In this document: in pieces, positions 1 to 7,709 of the stretch
Layout of the letters: every line of letters begins with the position of its first letter
Position numbering within the stretch: the stretch's first letter is position 1
Virus record (IMG/VR): IMGVR_UViG_3300010373_000106
Coordinates: 1 to 30,845 of that record
Reading direction: 5' to 3' (one strand)
DNA length: 30,845 nucleotides
Origin: a virus
Made by a program: the position numbers and the translations under genes
The notes under the pieces: generated by a model
Told to the model about the DNA's origin: nothing
The model's database searches: none
What the model saw: the letters and a program-made list of their open reading frames with translations, nothing else

Positions 1-1292
1 GCTACTTTGTGGCGTCGCTGCACACGGCGACTCCGACGTACCCGACTGACCCGGGTCGCCCGCCGTCCAACTCGGTCGGACCTGGTGGCACCCCGCCCCC
101 GGTGGACAATCCGGCTAAGCCCCCGGGCCTGCTGGAAACGCTGCCGCCCAACCTGACACCGGACTTCCCGTCGCCCAACATCAACAGCCCGGCTCAAGAG
201 CTGTGGCCACAGATTCCTGGCATGCTGCCCGGTGGTGGCCCCATGGGGACCGGACTGATCCCGGGTCTGCTGCAGCCGCAGAACAACGTGCCCTCTCAGG
301 CACGGCCCGAGCCCAACCCGGCAGCCCCCACGGTGCCAGGACAAAGCACCCGGGTCGGGTCCTATGTGGCGAGCCTGCACACGGCAGTGCCCCAGGGCCA
401 GCGTTCCGACGACGACCCCTCCGATGGGGACGCCAACTTCGCCGGGATGTCCAACCCCAATTGGGCGGACGAGCCGTTTGCGGGCTCGGGGGCTGACCCC
501 AAGTTCTACATGAGCGATTCGGCGAGCTACGTCGATGACCACGAACGTCCCGACTTCAGCCCTGAGGACTGGTACAAGGACGACGGCAGCGACATCATCA
601 AGTTCAACGACTCGCGGTCGAGCCCGCAACAGGGGCCGCGCAACGCCTCGTTGCTGCACTACGCCCTGGACCCCAACGACGAATCGTCGGGCATGTTCAA
701 CCCGGCCAACCCCACCGGCAACGACTGGGAGCAGGCCTCGGGTGAGCCGTTCATGGATGAGGTGGGCAAGCAGGTCCACAACATGACCGGCCAGGGCGTG
801 CTCGATCAGGTGATGGGCAAGGGTGGCGGCGGTGCTGCCGGAGAAGCCGGTGAGGCTGGTCTGGCCGAAGAGGCTCCCGAGCTGATGGCCCTGGCGAGAG
901 TGCAGCGTCACGGTGGCCCGCGTCAGCAGGTTCGGGTGGACCGGCGCAACGGCTGGGAGAAGGAGCGCGTCGCAGCTGCCCTGCCCGAGGACTTCGGCTA
1001 CAACGGCGGCTCCTCGCTGGAGGACTTCTCGGTCGGTGACGAGATGGGCGGCGGGGGTGACATCCTGGCCAACTTCCAGCGCTCCGGTGCTGCTGCGGCC
1101 ATGATGGTCGGCTCTGGTGGTTCCAACCGGGGCAATGACGACATTGCCCAAGCCGCTCAGGCATTCCTGCGCACGGCGGGGCGTAAGTACACCCCCGAAG
1201 AACAGCGGATGTTGGAGGCCGAGGCGCACCCCATGGGAGCACGCAACCTGCCTACCGATGACGACCTCGCAGGCACGCACTACATCTTCTGA
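1..1292 (+). CDS. Pro/Gly-rich virion-associated protein, 5' end missing
   Basis: The reading frame is open at the left edge. A GTG at position 9 could start it, but the codons before it (Tyr-Phe) are in frame and the octapeptide YFVASLHTA recurs 120 residues later as YVASLHTA, so the gene probably begins upstream. The first 130 residues are Pro/Gly-rich, the middle is acidic, a glycine and alanine stretch lies near 820-880, and the C-terminus ends in GTHYIF. It sits directly before the head protease gene, a place used by portal or minor head proteins. I do not recognise a family and infer only a virion or head-assembly role. It stops 53 bases before the next start, with a promoter-like motif between. 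Confidence 0.75.
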   Translation, partial: YFVASLHTATPTYPTDPGRPPSNSVGPGGTPPPVDNPAKPPGLLETLPPNLTPDFPSPNINSPAQELWPQIPGMLPGGGPMGTGLIPGLLQPQNNVPSQARPEPNPAAPTVPGQSTRVGSYVASLHTAVPQGQRSDDDPSDGDANFAGMSNPNWADEPFAGSGADPKFYMSDSASYVDDHERPDFSPEDWYKDDGSDIIKFNDSRSSPQQGPRNASLLHYALDPNDESSGMFNPANPTGNDWEQASGEPFMDEVGKQVHNMTGQGVLDQVMGKGGGGAAGEAGEAGLAEEAPELMALARVQRHGGPRQQVRVDRRNGWEKERVAAALPEDFGYNGGSSLEDFSVGDEMGGGGDILANFQRSGAAAAMMVGSGGSNRGNDDIAQAAQAFLRTAGRKYTPEEQRMLEAEAHPMGARNLPTDDDLAGTHYIF

Positions 1293-1293
1293 G

Positions 1294-1330
1294 CCTGTAA
1301 ACCATCCCCCTTCGCACCGCAATAGCTAGA
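1294..1330 (+). promoter_or_regulatory. Recurrent intergenic motif copy 1
   Basis: CCTGTAAA at 1294-1301, then 19 bases rich in C, then AATAGCTAGA at 1321-1330. It is followed by the purine-rich ribosome-binding site and TTG start of the head protease gene. The same arrangement recurs at several other gaps in this window, so it is probably a phage control element such as a late promoter. The role is inferred. Confidence 0.5.
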
Positions 1331-1345
1331 GGGAAAGGGAAGCCG

Positions 1346-4300
1346 TTGGACGCCGCCTACGACTGGGGAGACCCGCACTACGTTGCGGCGTCTGACCCTG
1401 CGAACTATGAGCCGCAGCGCTCTGTTCGCACGGCGTCCTCCTATGACGGTGCCCGCCAGATGCTGGCGGGTTACCGGGGGCGTTACGCCAGCATCCAAGA
1501 GGGCTTCGAGTTCAAGCCGGGCTTCATCTACACCCAGGTGCGCGCCATCAGTGCGCGGATCAACCAGAACTACGACGGCTGGCCCTCGGGCGAGCTGAAG
1601 AAGTCCTACCGCACCTTCATCGGCAAGCCGGTGTTCGTCAACCACCAGAACTTCGACCCCTCCAAGGCGCGGGGCAAGGTGGTCGCGGCCAAGTACGTCG
1701 AGGCCGGGGACGACAAGTACATCGAGACCGTCATGGAGATCGACGCCCACCGCTTCCCCAAGCTGGCGCACGAGATTCGCACGGGTGGTCTGGACAGCGT
1801 CTCGATGGGTGTCGAGGCCGGATTCACCATCTGCTCCTACTGCGGCAACAAGGCCGTCGATGTCCCCGACTTCTGCAGCCACGTGCGCTACCACAAGGGC
1901 CAGGTGCTCCCGCGCATCAACGCTCGCACCGGGGCCAAAGAGGACGTGCTGGTCTACGAGAAGTGTTACAAGCTGGGCTTTTTTGAGCTGAGCTACGTCT
2001 TCGATCCTGCCGATGAGACCGCCGTGGTCTCGCGGGTGATCGCGGCAGGCAACCACAGCAGTGAGTACGCCTACGACTACGACGCGGAGCCTGACGACTT
2101 CGCCCCCTGGGTAGGTGACCCCGACAGCGAAGAGGGTGCAGGTGGCCACATCCACCAGCACTTCTACGAGGACGGCCCTCACTACGGAGCTGCCGCCCAG
2201 CAGCCGGTCTATCCCGACGAAATCGTGGAGGGCCAGATGCCTTACGGCCAGATGCCGACTGCTCGCCGTCGCCGCGCTTACGGGGAAGTCGAGGCCCCCG
2301 AAGACGTGGACACGCTGCGCAACGAAGACCAGGACGAAAACGACGAGTTCAAGCACTACGTCGAGAGCCCCAAGGAACTACAGGGGCCAGACCTGGACCA
2401 GACCAAGCGCCTGGACCGCGCGCAGGAACAAGAAGGTCTCGACTCTGGCCGTCGTGTCGAGGATGTCGAGGACGTAGGAGGAGCCCCCATGCCCCGAAAT
2501 GCACGACGCCGTCAGGCCTGGGGGGATGCCGTCATGCCCAACCCCAAGAGCAAGGGCAAAACGCATGACTCTCCTGATGCCTGGGACTACGACGACTACG
2601 GCAACGCCCTGGGCCAAAAGGTCCCCTCCCACCACGAGAACTATCCATCCCCTCCGCACCGGGGTGCTCCCGGTGACATCTACGCCCGAAGGAGCACTTC
2701 CATGGCTGATGTACTGGTTGACCCCCGCACGGGGCGTCGCTACTACGCCGCTTCCGATGACGACCTCATCTCTGAGGCCGAGGACGACCTGGAGAAGGCC
2801 GACAAGGCTTCCAGCGACGACTACTCCGATGACGCCGGTAGTGATGCCGGAGGTTCGGACGACGACTACTCGGACTCTGATGACGACTCCGACGATGACT
2901 CGGATGACGACGACGACGACTCCGATGACGACGACTCGGACAGCTCGTCCTCGTCCTCATCGAGCAAGTCGGACTCCAGTTCGGACTCCAAGCCGCCGTG
3001 GCTGGACAAGAAGTCTCGCCGTCGTCGCCAGGCCTTCGACAACCCCTACTACGAGGACCCGCGCTCTCGCGGCAAGCACGAGAACTACAACGACCCCTAC
3101 GTGGGCGAGGGCGAAGTCACGGGCGATTACATCCGCCCGACCCACGACGACCCGATGGGGCACATGCAGCGTGCCCACCCTGGCCCCGCGCCAGAACACG
3201 GTCGTCATGAAGGCCGCAATGGAAAACGGCGGTCTTCGACCCGCAATAAGAGAAGGGCAACCCGAGAAGGAGGGCCGGTGAGTCTCGCAGACCGCAACCG
3301 CGTCGCCAGTGCTGGCCGTCGTCGTCACTACGCCGATGACTCGGGCCACACCGATGGCGGGCCATACCACACCGATGACAACGACCAGGGCGTGCAGGAG
3401 GACGTGTTCATTTCGGACACGCCTTCGGCGGAGAGCTTCGATCCGCCCCAGCCTGGCGACAAGCCGATCTCCAACACGGAGAACAACTTGGTCGCCAGCC
3501 TGACCCAGCGCATCCAACAGCGCAACGCCCAACAGCGCCGCGACCTGATCGCCTACGAGCAGATCACCGGGCGTCGCCTGACCGCTGACAGTTCGGACAA
3601 CTGGCCGTCCCCGCCCGAGCAGTCGGTCAAGGGTGCGGACACTCCCGACACCGTCAACCCGACCGTCAACAGCGGCACGGACGGGGAGAAGCTGACCGGC
3701 GACGACTTCGACAACGTCGCGCTGGACAAGGTCACCACTCAGCCCAAGGACGCTTCGCTGCGTTACTTCAGGGCTTTCGACAACTGGCTGGCCCAGACCA
3801 CGGGTCGCACGGCCAACCAGCACACCTCGACGTTCCTGCGTCGCCAGGCTGCGCGGTACTGCTCGGCATCGGGTCTTCCGGTCGAGGCTCTGTTCCCCGC
3901 CCTGGGAAATGTGCTGCGAGAAGCCAAAAGGGTTGAGGGAGGCAATATGCGACGCCAAGCCGTGGACCTGGACACAGCAGCTCCACAAGAGCGCCAAGAC
4001 GTGCAGGCTCCGGTCAGCAACACGACCGACGCCGACGCACAGGCCTCGCAGTTCGACCTCAAAGACTTCGGCAACAACGCCGGGGACAACTTGGCCGACC
4101 CAGACACGAGCACAGACTCGCAGATTTGGGCACCGGACAAGGGCGACGCGATCAAGAACGCCAACCGGAAAGCAGATGGCATCACTGCGGTTCGCTATGC
4201 AGAAGCCTTCATCGAAGCCGGACTGGCCGACAACACTCCTGAAGAGAAGTGGAAGATCGCTGGCCTCGCCCAAACGATGCGCCACGGCACCATTGTGGAC

Positions 4301-4495
4301 CGCACTCGATTGCTGGATGCCGTCAACGCGATCAACTCGCGTCGGCAAGCTGCAGCACGCCGCACCGCTGGGATCAATCGCGGTGCCGCACGTGGCCTCC
4401 CGCCCGGCCTTGGCCAGCGTCAGCTGACCGCAGGCCAGCACTACAGCGCCACAAACGACATCGCAACCGACTCGGCCATGTTCTTCAAGGGCTAA
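1346..4495 (+). CDS. Prohead protease fused to long scaffold-like modules
   Basis: 1049 residues from a TTG preceded by GAGGGAAAGGGA. Residues about 55-190 look like a serine prohead protease: a candidate catalytic His100 in PVFVNHQ and Ser153 in DSVSMGVE match the H...S arrangement of HK97-type and herpes assemblin-type proteases. A Cys/His cluster follows (C163, C166, C177, H179, H183), unusual and possibly metal-binding. The remaining 850 residues are hydrophilic, with an Asp/Ser run at 489-547 and repeated Arg-Arg-Arg-Gln-Ala motifs, as expected of scaffold cleaved during maturation. Five internal in-frame starts each have a good ribosome-binding site (2237, 2489, 2702, GTG 3278, 3947), so shorter nested products are likely. 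Position before decoration and capsid genes supports the role. Protease call is good; functions of the later modules are unknown. Confidence 0.75.
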   Translation: MDAAYDWGDPHYVAASDPANYEPQRSVRTASSYDGARQMLAGYRGRYASIQEGFEFKPGFIYTQVRAISARINQNYDGWPSGELKKSYRTFIGKPVFVNHQNFDPSKARGKVVAAKYVEAGDDKYIETVMEIDAHRFPKLAHEIRTGGLDSVSMGVEAGFTICSYCGNKAVDVPDFCSHVRYHKGQVLPRINARTGAKEDVLVYEKCYKLGFFELSYVFDPADETAVVSRVIAAGNHSSEYAYDYDAEPDDFAPWVGDPDSEEGAGGHIHQHFYEDGPHYGAAAQQPVYPDEIVEGQMPYGQMPTARRRRAYGEVEAPEDVDTLRNEDQDENDEFKHYVESPKELQGPDLDQTKRLDRAQEQEGLDSGRRVEDVEDVGGAPMPRNARRRQAWGDAVMPNPKSKGKTHDSPDAWDYDDYGNALGQKVPSHHENYPSPPHRGAPGDIYARRSTSMADVLVDPRTGRRYYAASDDDLISEAEDDLEKADKASSDDYSDDAGSDAGGSDDDYSDSDDDSDDDSDDDDDDSDDDDSDSSSSSSSSKSDSSSDSKPPWLDKKSRRRRQAFDNPYYEDPRSRGKHENYNDPYVGEGEVTGDYIRPTHDDPMGHMQRAHPGPAPEHGRHEGRNGKRRSSTRNKRRATREGGPVSLADRNRVASAGRRRHYADDSGHTDGGPYHTDDNDQGVQEDVFISDTPSAESFDPPQPGDKPISNTENNLVASLTQRIQQRNAQQRRDLIAYEQITGRRLTADSSDNWPSPPEQSVKGADTPDTVNPTVNSGTDGEKLTGDDFDNVALDKVTTQPKDASLRYFRAFDNWLAQTTGRTANQHTSTFLRRQAARYCSASGLPVEALFPALGNVLREAKRVEGGNMRRQAVDLDTAAPQERQDVQAPVSNTTDADAQASQFDLKDFGNNAGDNLADPDTSTDSQIWAPDKGDAIKNANRKADGITAVRYAEAFIEAGLADNTPEEKWKIAGLAQTMRHGTIVDRTRLLDAVNAINSRRQAAARRTAGINRGAARGLPPGLGQRQLTAGQHYSATNDIATDSAMFFKG

Positions 4496-4530
4496 GCCGA
4501 GCCAATCACACCTGAAAGGAGGCGATCCCA

Positions 4531-5064
4531 GTGTTTTACGCACCAGCGAGTAACCCCGGGCTGAAGCGAACGATCCGACCGATCTACGCCCAGCACCAGG
4601 CCACTACTTATGGCGGGTTCTTGGACCCCAACTGGAATCGCTCTTTCGACATCCTGCCGGGTACGGTCATGTGCCGCCTGACCAAGGAAATCTTCACCCC
4701 GTTCACTGGGACGGGGAACCAGAAGCCCTTCGGTCTTGCTGCCCTTTTCGTAGCTCCGCAGCTGGGTGTCGATGAAGTCACTGCCACTGGCACCAACCTG
4801 TTCACGGTGTGGGTCGGTGGCGAGCAGGCCGTCTTCGAGGTCCTGGCCCCCGCGTTCGACGGGGCCGCTGACTGGACCGCAGCCAACGTCACCGATGGTG
4901 GCGAGCAGCTGTTGACGGCCACTAACACAGGTCTTCTCACGCCGACCGGAGCCAACAACGCGAACGCGATTGCTGAGCTGATCGACGTGGAAGACACCGG
5001 CAAAATTCTCATCCGCATGAAGCCGACGAACTTCGCCAGCTCCGTTGCGGTGGGCGCTGCATAA
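4531..5064 (+). CDS. Probable head decoration protein
   Basis: 177 residues from GTG, with AAAGGAGG upstream. The N-terminus has Pro, Tyr and Gly, and the body alternates short hydrophobic strands with Gly/Thr/Asn turns, ending in SVAVGAA. Size, beta-rich character and position immediately before the major capsid gene match capsid decoration or stabilisation proteins of tailed phages. Only 15 bases separate it from the capsid gene, so the two should be co-translated at high level. No family motif is visible, so the call rests on position and composition; a second minor capsid subunit is the alternative. Confidence 0.6.
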   Translation: MFYAPASNPGLKRTIRPIYAQHQATTYGGFLDPNWNRSFDILPGTVMCRLTKEIFTPFTGTGNQKPFGLAALFVAPQLGVDEVTATGTNLFTVWVGGEQAVFEVLAPAFDGAADWTAANVTDGGEQLLTATNTGLLTPTGANNANAIAELIDVEDTGKILIRMKPTNFASSVAVGAA

Positions 5065-5079
5065 GAAAGGGAGACGAAT

Positions 5080-6087
5080 ATGCCAACGGCAATTCCGCAG
5101 GCTATCGGCTCTGGCTTGCAGCGCGTGGCGCGCAACTCGGAGGACTACGTCGCCGACATCCAGCGCGTCATGGACCGCATGGGTGGGCGCAAGCTCTCCC
5201 ACCGCGAGAAGCAAGCCAAGCTGGCACACATCCTGGGCGACCGCCAAAACGGGATGATGCGACTCGGCCAGTCCATGATTGGACCGATTCAGCTGCAGCT
5301 CCGCTACCAAGGTATTCTCCGCAATGTTTTGCTGGAAGATACCTTGACCCCGGGCGTTCCGATTCAGTACGACGTGCTGGACGACCTCGGGCAGGCATAC
5401 ATGCTGCACGGCGACGAGGGTGAAATTAAGATCACCCCCTTCGAGGGCAAGCGCGTTGAGGTGCAGCTTTTCCGCATCGCCTCGTTCCCGAAGATCAAGA
5501 AAGAGGACCTGTACTACCTCCGCAGCAACATTGTGGAGTTCACACAGGACCAAACGAAGCAGGCCATCATGCGGCAGGAAGACTCCCGCCTGGTGACTTT
5601 GCTGGAGGTGGCGGCAGCTAACTACCGGCTGATCGACACCACTGCGGTTCCTGGGTCAGGTTCTCTGCCCAACGAAATCACCATCGCTGGGTCCACCCTG
5701 ATGCCGTCCGACCTGTACACGGCGGTGACCTTCACCGACCAGCGCATGTTGGACTCGTCTCGGCTCCTGTGCAACCCGCAGGAATACCGCGACTTCTACA
5801 GGTGGGACATCGCGACGACGGGCTGGGCCTTCAAGGACAGCGTCGTGGCTGGCGAGAAGATCGTCCAGTTCGGTGAGTTCCAGATCGGTAAGTCCATCAT
5901 CATCCCGCGTGGCACCGTCTACCTGACGCCGGAGCCGTCATTCCTGGGTGTATTCCCGGTGATGTACAGCTTGGACGTGGAGGAGAACAACCAGGTGGAG
6001 CAGTTCCACAAGGGCTGGGTTATGGACGAGCTGGTCGGCATGGTGGTCCTCAACCCCCGAGGCATCATCATCCTGCGCAAGAGCTAG
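5080..6087 (+). CDS. Major capsid protein
   Basis: 335 residues, ATG start with AAGAAAGGGAGA upstream. The N-terminal 70 residues are helical and charged (YVADIQRVMDRMGG onward), like a delta domain, then comes a mixed alpha/beta body with features expected of HK97-fold subunits: PGVPIQYDVLDD, a basic KRVEVQLFRIASFP segment, and an acidic/helical stretch around residue 150-180. The C-terminal part is beta-rich and ends in LNPRGIIILRKS. It follows protease and decoration genes and is ended by a strong terminator, the usual pattern for a highly expressed capsid gene. Family assignment is by position, length and general pattern; a structure prediction would settle it. Confidence 0.8.
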   Translation: MPTAIPQAIGSGLQRVARNSEDYVADIQRVMDRMGGRKLSHREKQAKLAHILGDRQNGMMRLGQSMIGPIQLQLRYQGILRNVLLEDTLTPGVPIQYDVLDDLGQAYMLHGDEGEIKITPFEGKRVEVQLFRIASFPKIKKEDLYYLRSNIVEFTQDQTKQAIMRQEDSRLVTLLEVAAANYRLIDTTAVPGSGSLPNEITIAGSTLMPSDLYTAVTFTDQRMLDSSRLLCNPQEYRDFYRWDIATTGWAFKDSVVAGEKIVQFGEFQIGKSIIIPRGTVYLTPEPSFLGVFPVMYSLDVEENNQVEQFHKGWVMDELVGMVVLNPRGIIILRKS

Positions 6088-6120
6088 TCTGGACGCGGTA
6101 TCAAGCCGTGCCCAACAGAG

Positions 6121-6152
6121 CCCCCTCCTTCGGGAGGGGGTTTTCTGTTTTC
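6121..6152 (+). terminator. Rho-independent terminator after capsid gene
   Basis: A perfect 8-bp GC stem (CCCCCTCC at 6121-6128 with GGAGGGGG at 6133-6140) closed by a TTCG tetraloop and followed by TTTTCTGTTTTCT. This is a textbook intrinsic terminator 33 bases after the capsid stop codon and should separate head from accessory transcription. Confidence 0.93.
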
Positions 6153-6166
6153 TCAGCCTGGTCGAG

Positions 6167-6199
6167 CCTGTAAAAGCCCCGAGATGGGCGGGCAATAAG
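6167..6199 (+). promoter_or_regulatory. Recurrent intergenic motif copy 2
   Basis: CCTGTAAA at 6167-6174, 19 bases, then AATAAG at 6194-6199. It lies just downstream of the capsid terminator, exactly where transcription of the next unit must restart, which is the best positional argument that this motif is a promoter. Confidence 0.55.
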
Positions 6200-6296
6200 T
6201 GTGGGAGAAGTTTTCGACGAGATCGTCGCAATCCTCACCGACCAGGACCGTCCACCTTGGTGGGTCCGTCGCCTTATTCACAATCAGGAGAAAATC

Positions 6297-7220
6297 ATGG
6301 CAGCACAGGACGACCTGCAGGCGACACTCGATGAGTTGAACGCCTCCCTGTCCACCCTCAACAGCACCATTTCCAATGCCACCTCGGACGCCACTGCGCT
6401 GCAGCAACAGGTCAGCGACCTGGAGAGCCAGCTGGCAGCCTCCGAGGCCAACTCGGTTGACCCGGCCACCGTCGCCGCGCTGAAGACCACCGCCGACAGC
6501 ATCGCCAGCGCCATCAACACCGCCGCTGGTCAGGTTCCGGCTCCGGTGACTGCCCCCGCTGGGGGCACGACCACCACGGGTGATGGAACTGCTGCTCCGG
6601 TCGTGGACCCGACCGCTCCGGCCCAGGGGACTCCGAGCCCGTCTGGCCCGACTCCGGTCAACCTCAACCCGCCTGTGGTCACCGCGCCTCCGGCTGACGC
6701 TCCGGTGCCACCGGATGCCACCATCCCGACTGCTGACGGTGGCGTGACCACTCCGGCAGAGCAGGGCACCACCGATGACGCGGGCAACCCGACCGGAGTC
6801 ATCCCGGCCACCCCGACTGGGCCTGGGGACGCTACCTCGGACGCTCCGGCTGCGGACTCCGGTGATGTTCCGGCTTCTGACGCTGGAGCAGTGACCCCGG
6901 GTGCCCAGCAGGACCAGACGGTACCGGCGACTGACAGTGGGGACACCACGCCCACGAGCACCGATGTCAACCAGACCGACGCCACGAGCACGGCGACGAC
7001 CACTGATGGCACCGACGCCACTGCCTCTGGTACTGACGCCTCGGCTCCGGTTCCGGTGGACCCGAATGCGGCTCCGGTCAATGCGGGCTCGCTGGACCCC
7101 GGCACCCCGGTGGTTGAGGTTCCTGCAGGTGTTACTCCTGTCACTGTCCCCGATGGGGCGACGACAACTACTGCCGGAGTTTTGCCGGGAGACGCCACGG
7201 TTACCCCAGTTCAGCAGTAG
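6297..7220 (+). CDS. Coiled-coil protein with long Pro/Ala/Thr-rich stalk
   Basis: 307 residues from ATG 6297, preceded by AGGAG at a 7-base spacing. The frame is open further up to a GTG at 6201, and the extra 32 residues (containing PPWWVRRLIHNQEKI) look protein-like, so the longer form cannot be excluded. Residues 1-80 of the short form form a heptad-like coiled coil; the remainder is low complexity, rich in Pro, Thr, Ala, Asp and Gly, with almost no Lys or Arg. This is the build of a trimeric fibre or spike with an extended stalk. The gene has its own upstream motif and a terminator-like hairpin downstream, so it may be a single-gene unit. No known family recognised. Confidence 0.7.
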   Translation: MAAQDDLQATLDELNASLSTLNSTISNATSDATALQQQVSDLESQLAASEANSVDPATVAALKTTADSIASAINTAAGQVPAPVTAPAGGTTTTGDGTAAPVVDPTAPAQGTPSPSGPTPVNLNPPVVTAPPADAPVPPDATIPTADGGVTTPAEQGTTDDAGNPTGVIPATPTGPGDATSDAPAADSGDVPASDAGAVTPGAQQDQTVPATDSGDTTPTSTDVNQTDATSTATTTDGTDATASGTDASAPVPVDPNAAPVNAGSLDPGTPVVEVPAGVTPVTVPDGATTTTAGVLPGDATVTPVQQ

Positions 7221-7253
7221 GGTAAGCGCTAGGGTATTCACAACAGCACCACG

Positions 7254-7293
7254 CGACACAGGACCTAGAGCCCCTTGGTCCTGTGTCGTTTGG
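7254..7293 (+). terminator. Hairpin terminator after stalk protein gene
   Basis: A perfect 12-bp inverted repeat, CGACACAGGACC (7254-7265) and GGTCCTGTGTCG (7277-7288), with an 11-base loop and a short T-containing tail (TTTGG). The stem is strong but the T tract is weak, so termination is probable rather than certain. Confidence 0.7.
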
Positions 7294-7313
7294 CGTGTTC
7301 CATTGCTGAGTGA

Positions 7314-7343
7314 TTAGAAAGGCTCTATAGTCAGCCGTATAGT
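7314..7343 (+). promoter_or_regulatory. Sigma70-type promoter candidate for small insert gene
   Basis: TTAGAA at 7314-7319 and TATAGT at 7338-7343 are separated by 18 bases; TATAGT matches five of six consensus -10 positions, while the -35 is weak. The region is AT-richer than its surroundings and lies between a terminator and a short gene. A host-type promoter here would make the next gene independently expressed. Confidence 0.5.
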
Positions 7344-7368
7344 GCCCTCTAGTGGGAAGGAGGAGGAG

Positions 7369-7653
7369 ATGACGACCTGCCACGAGTGCCCGTCTATCCC
7401 TTCACCCTCCGATAAGAAGAGTTACTTGCTGTACCTCTTTGATTCAGCAGATATGAAGTTGGGTTGGTGCGTTGTCCAGTCCGAGTGCCCGCACGGCATG
7501 CAGGAGTTCATCACTGATCTGGCCAAGAAGAACGGTGGCCTGATCGTGCACGACAACCACGGTCAGAAGTTCACTATGCACCACCCCGAAGTACTCAAGA
7601 TTGACGACAAGGCTGCAGCGCATCTGCCCATTGTCGATCCTGCCGCCTCCTAA
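7369..7653 (+). CDS. Small hypothetical protein, moron-like
   Basis: 94 residues from ATG 7369, with the very strong ribosome-binding site GGAAGGAGGAGGAG; an in-frame upstream ATG at 7342 lacks one. The protein begins MTTCHECPS, has Cys residues near positions 4, 7, 36 and 42, a hydrophobic YLLYLF segment, and His-rich stretches (VHDNHGQ, MHHPE). It has no resemblance to structural proteins, appears less GC-biased than its neighbours, carries its own promoter candidate and is enclosed by hairpins on both sides. That is the typical form of a moron, a gene added to a phage that can be expressed on its own. Function unknown. Confidence 0.7.
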   Translation: MTTCHECPSIPSPSDKKSYLLYLFDSADMKLGWCVVQSECPHGMQEFITDLAKKNGGLIVHDNHGQKFTMHHPEVLKIDDKAAAHLPIVDPAAS

Positions 7654-7709
7654 CCTGTAGAACCGCCCTTCACCCTCCCTAATAACTAGGGAGAGCGGAG
7701 GGCGGTTTT
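7654..7709 (+). terminator. Nested hairpin overlapping motif copy 3 and next start
   Basis: ACCGCCCT (7662-7669) pairs with AGGGCGGT (7699-7706), and inside it CTCCCTA (7675-7681) pairs with TAGGGAG (7687-7693) around the loop ATAAC; TTTTG follows. This is a good terminator for the small gene before it. The same bases hold motif copy 3 (CCTGTAGA 7654-7661, 19 bases, AATAAC 7681-7686) and the ribosome-binding site of the next gene, so termination and restart are packed into about 50 bases. Confidence 0.65.

Noticed and set aside
1280-2356. 358-residue minus-strand open frame
   Set aside because: Antisense shadow of the protease domain; the plus strand has recognisable catalytic motifs and a leader.
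2957-4543. 528-residue minus-strand open frame opposite the head ORF
   Set aside because: It is the mirror of a GC-rich coding strand, has no leader or motif, and its composition (Arg/Val/Leu/Gly) is that of an antisense shadow.
6153-7259. 368-residue minus-strand open frame rich in Arg/Ser/Gly
   Set aside because: Mirrors the low-complexity stalk gene; crosses the terminator hairpin and has no protein-like features.
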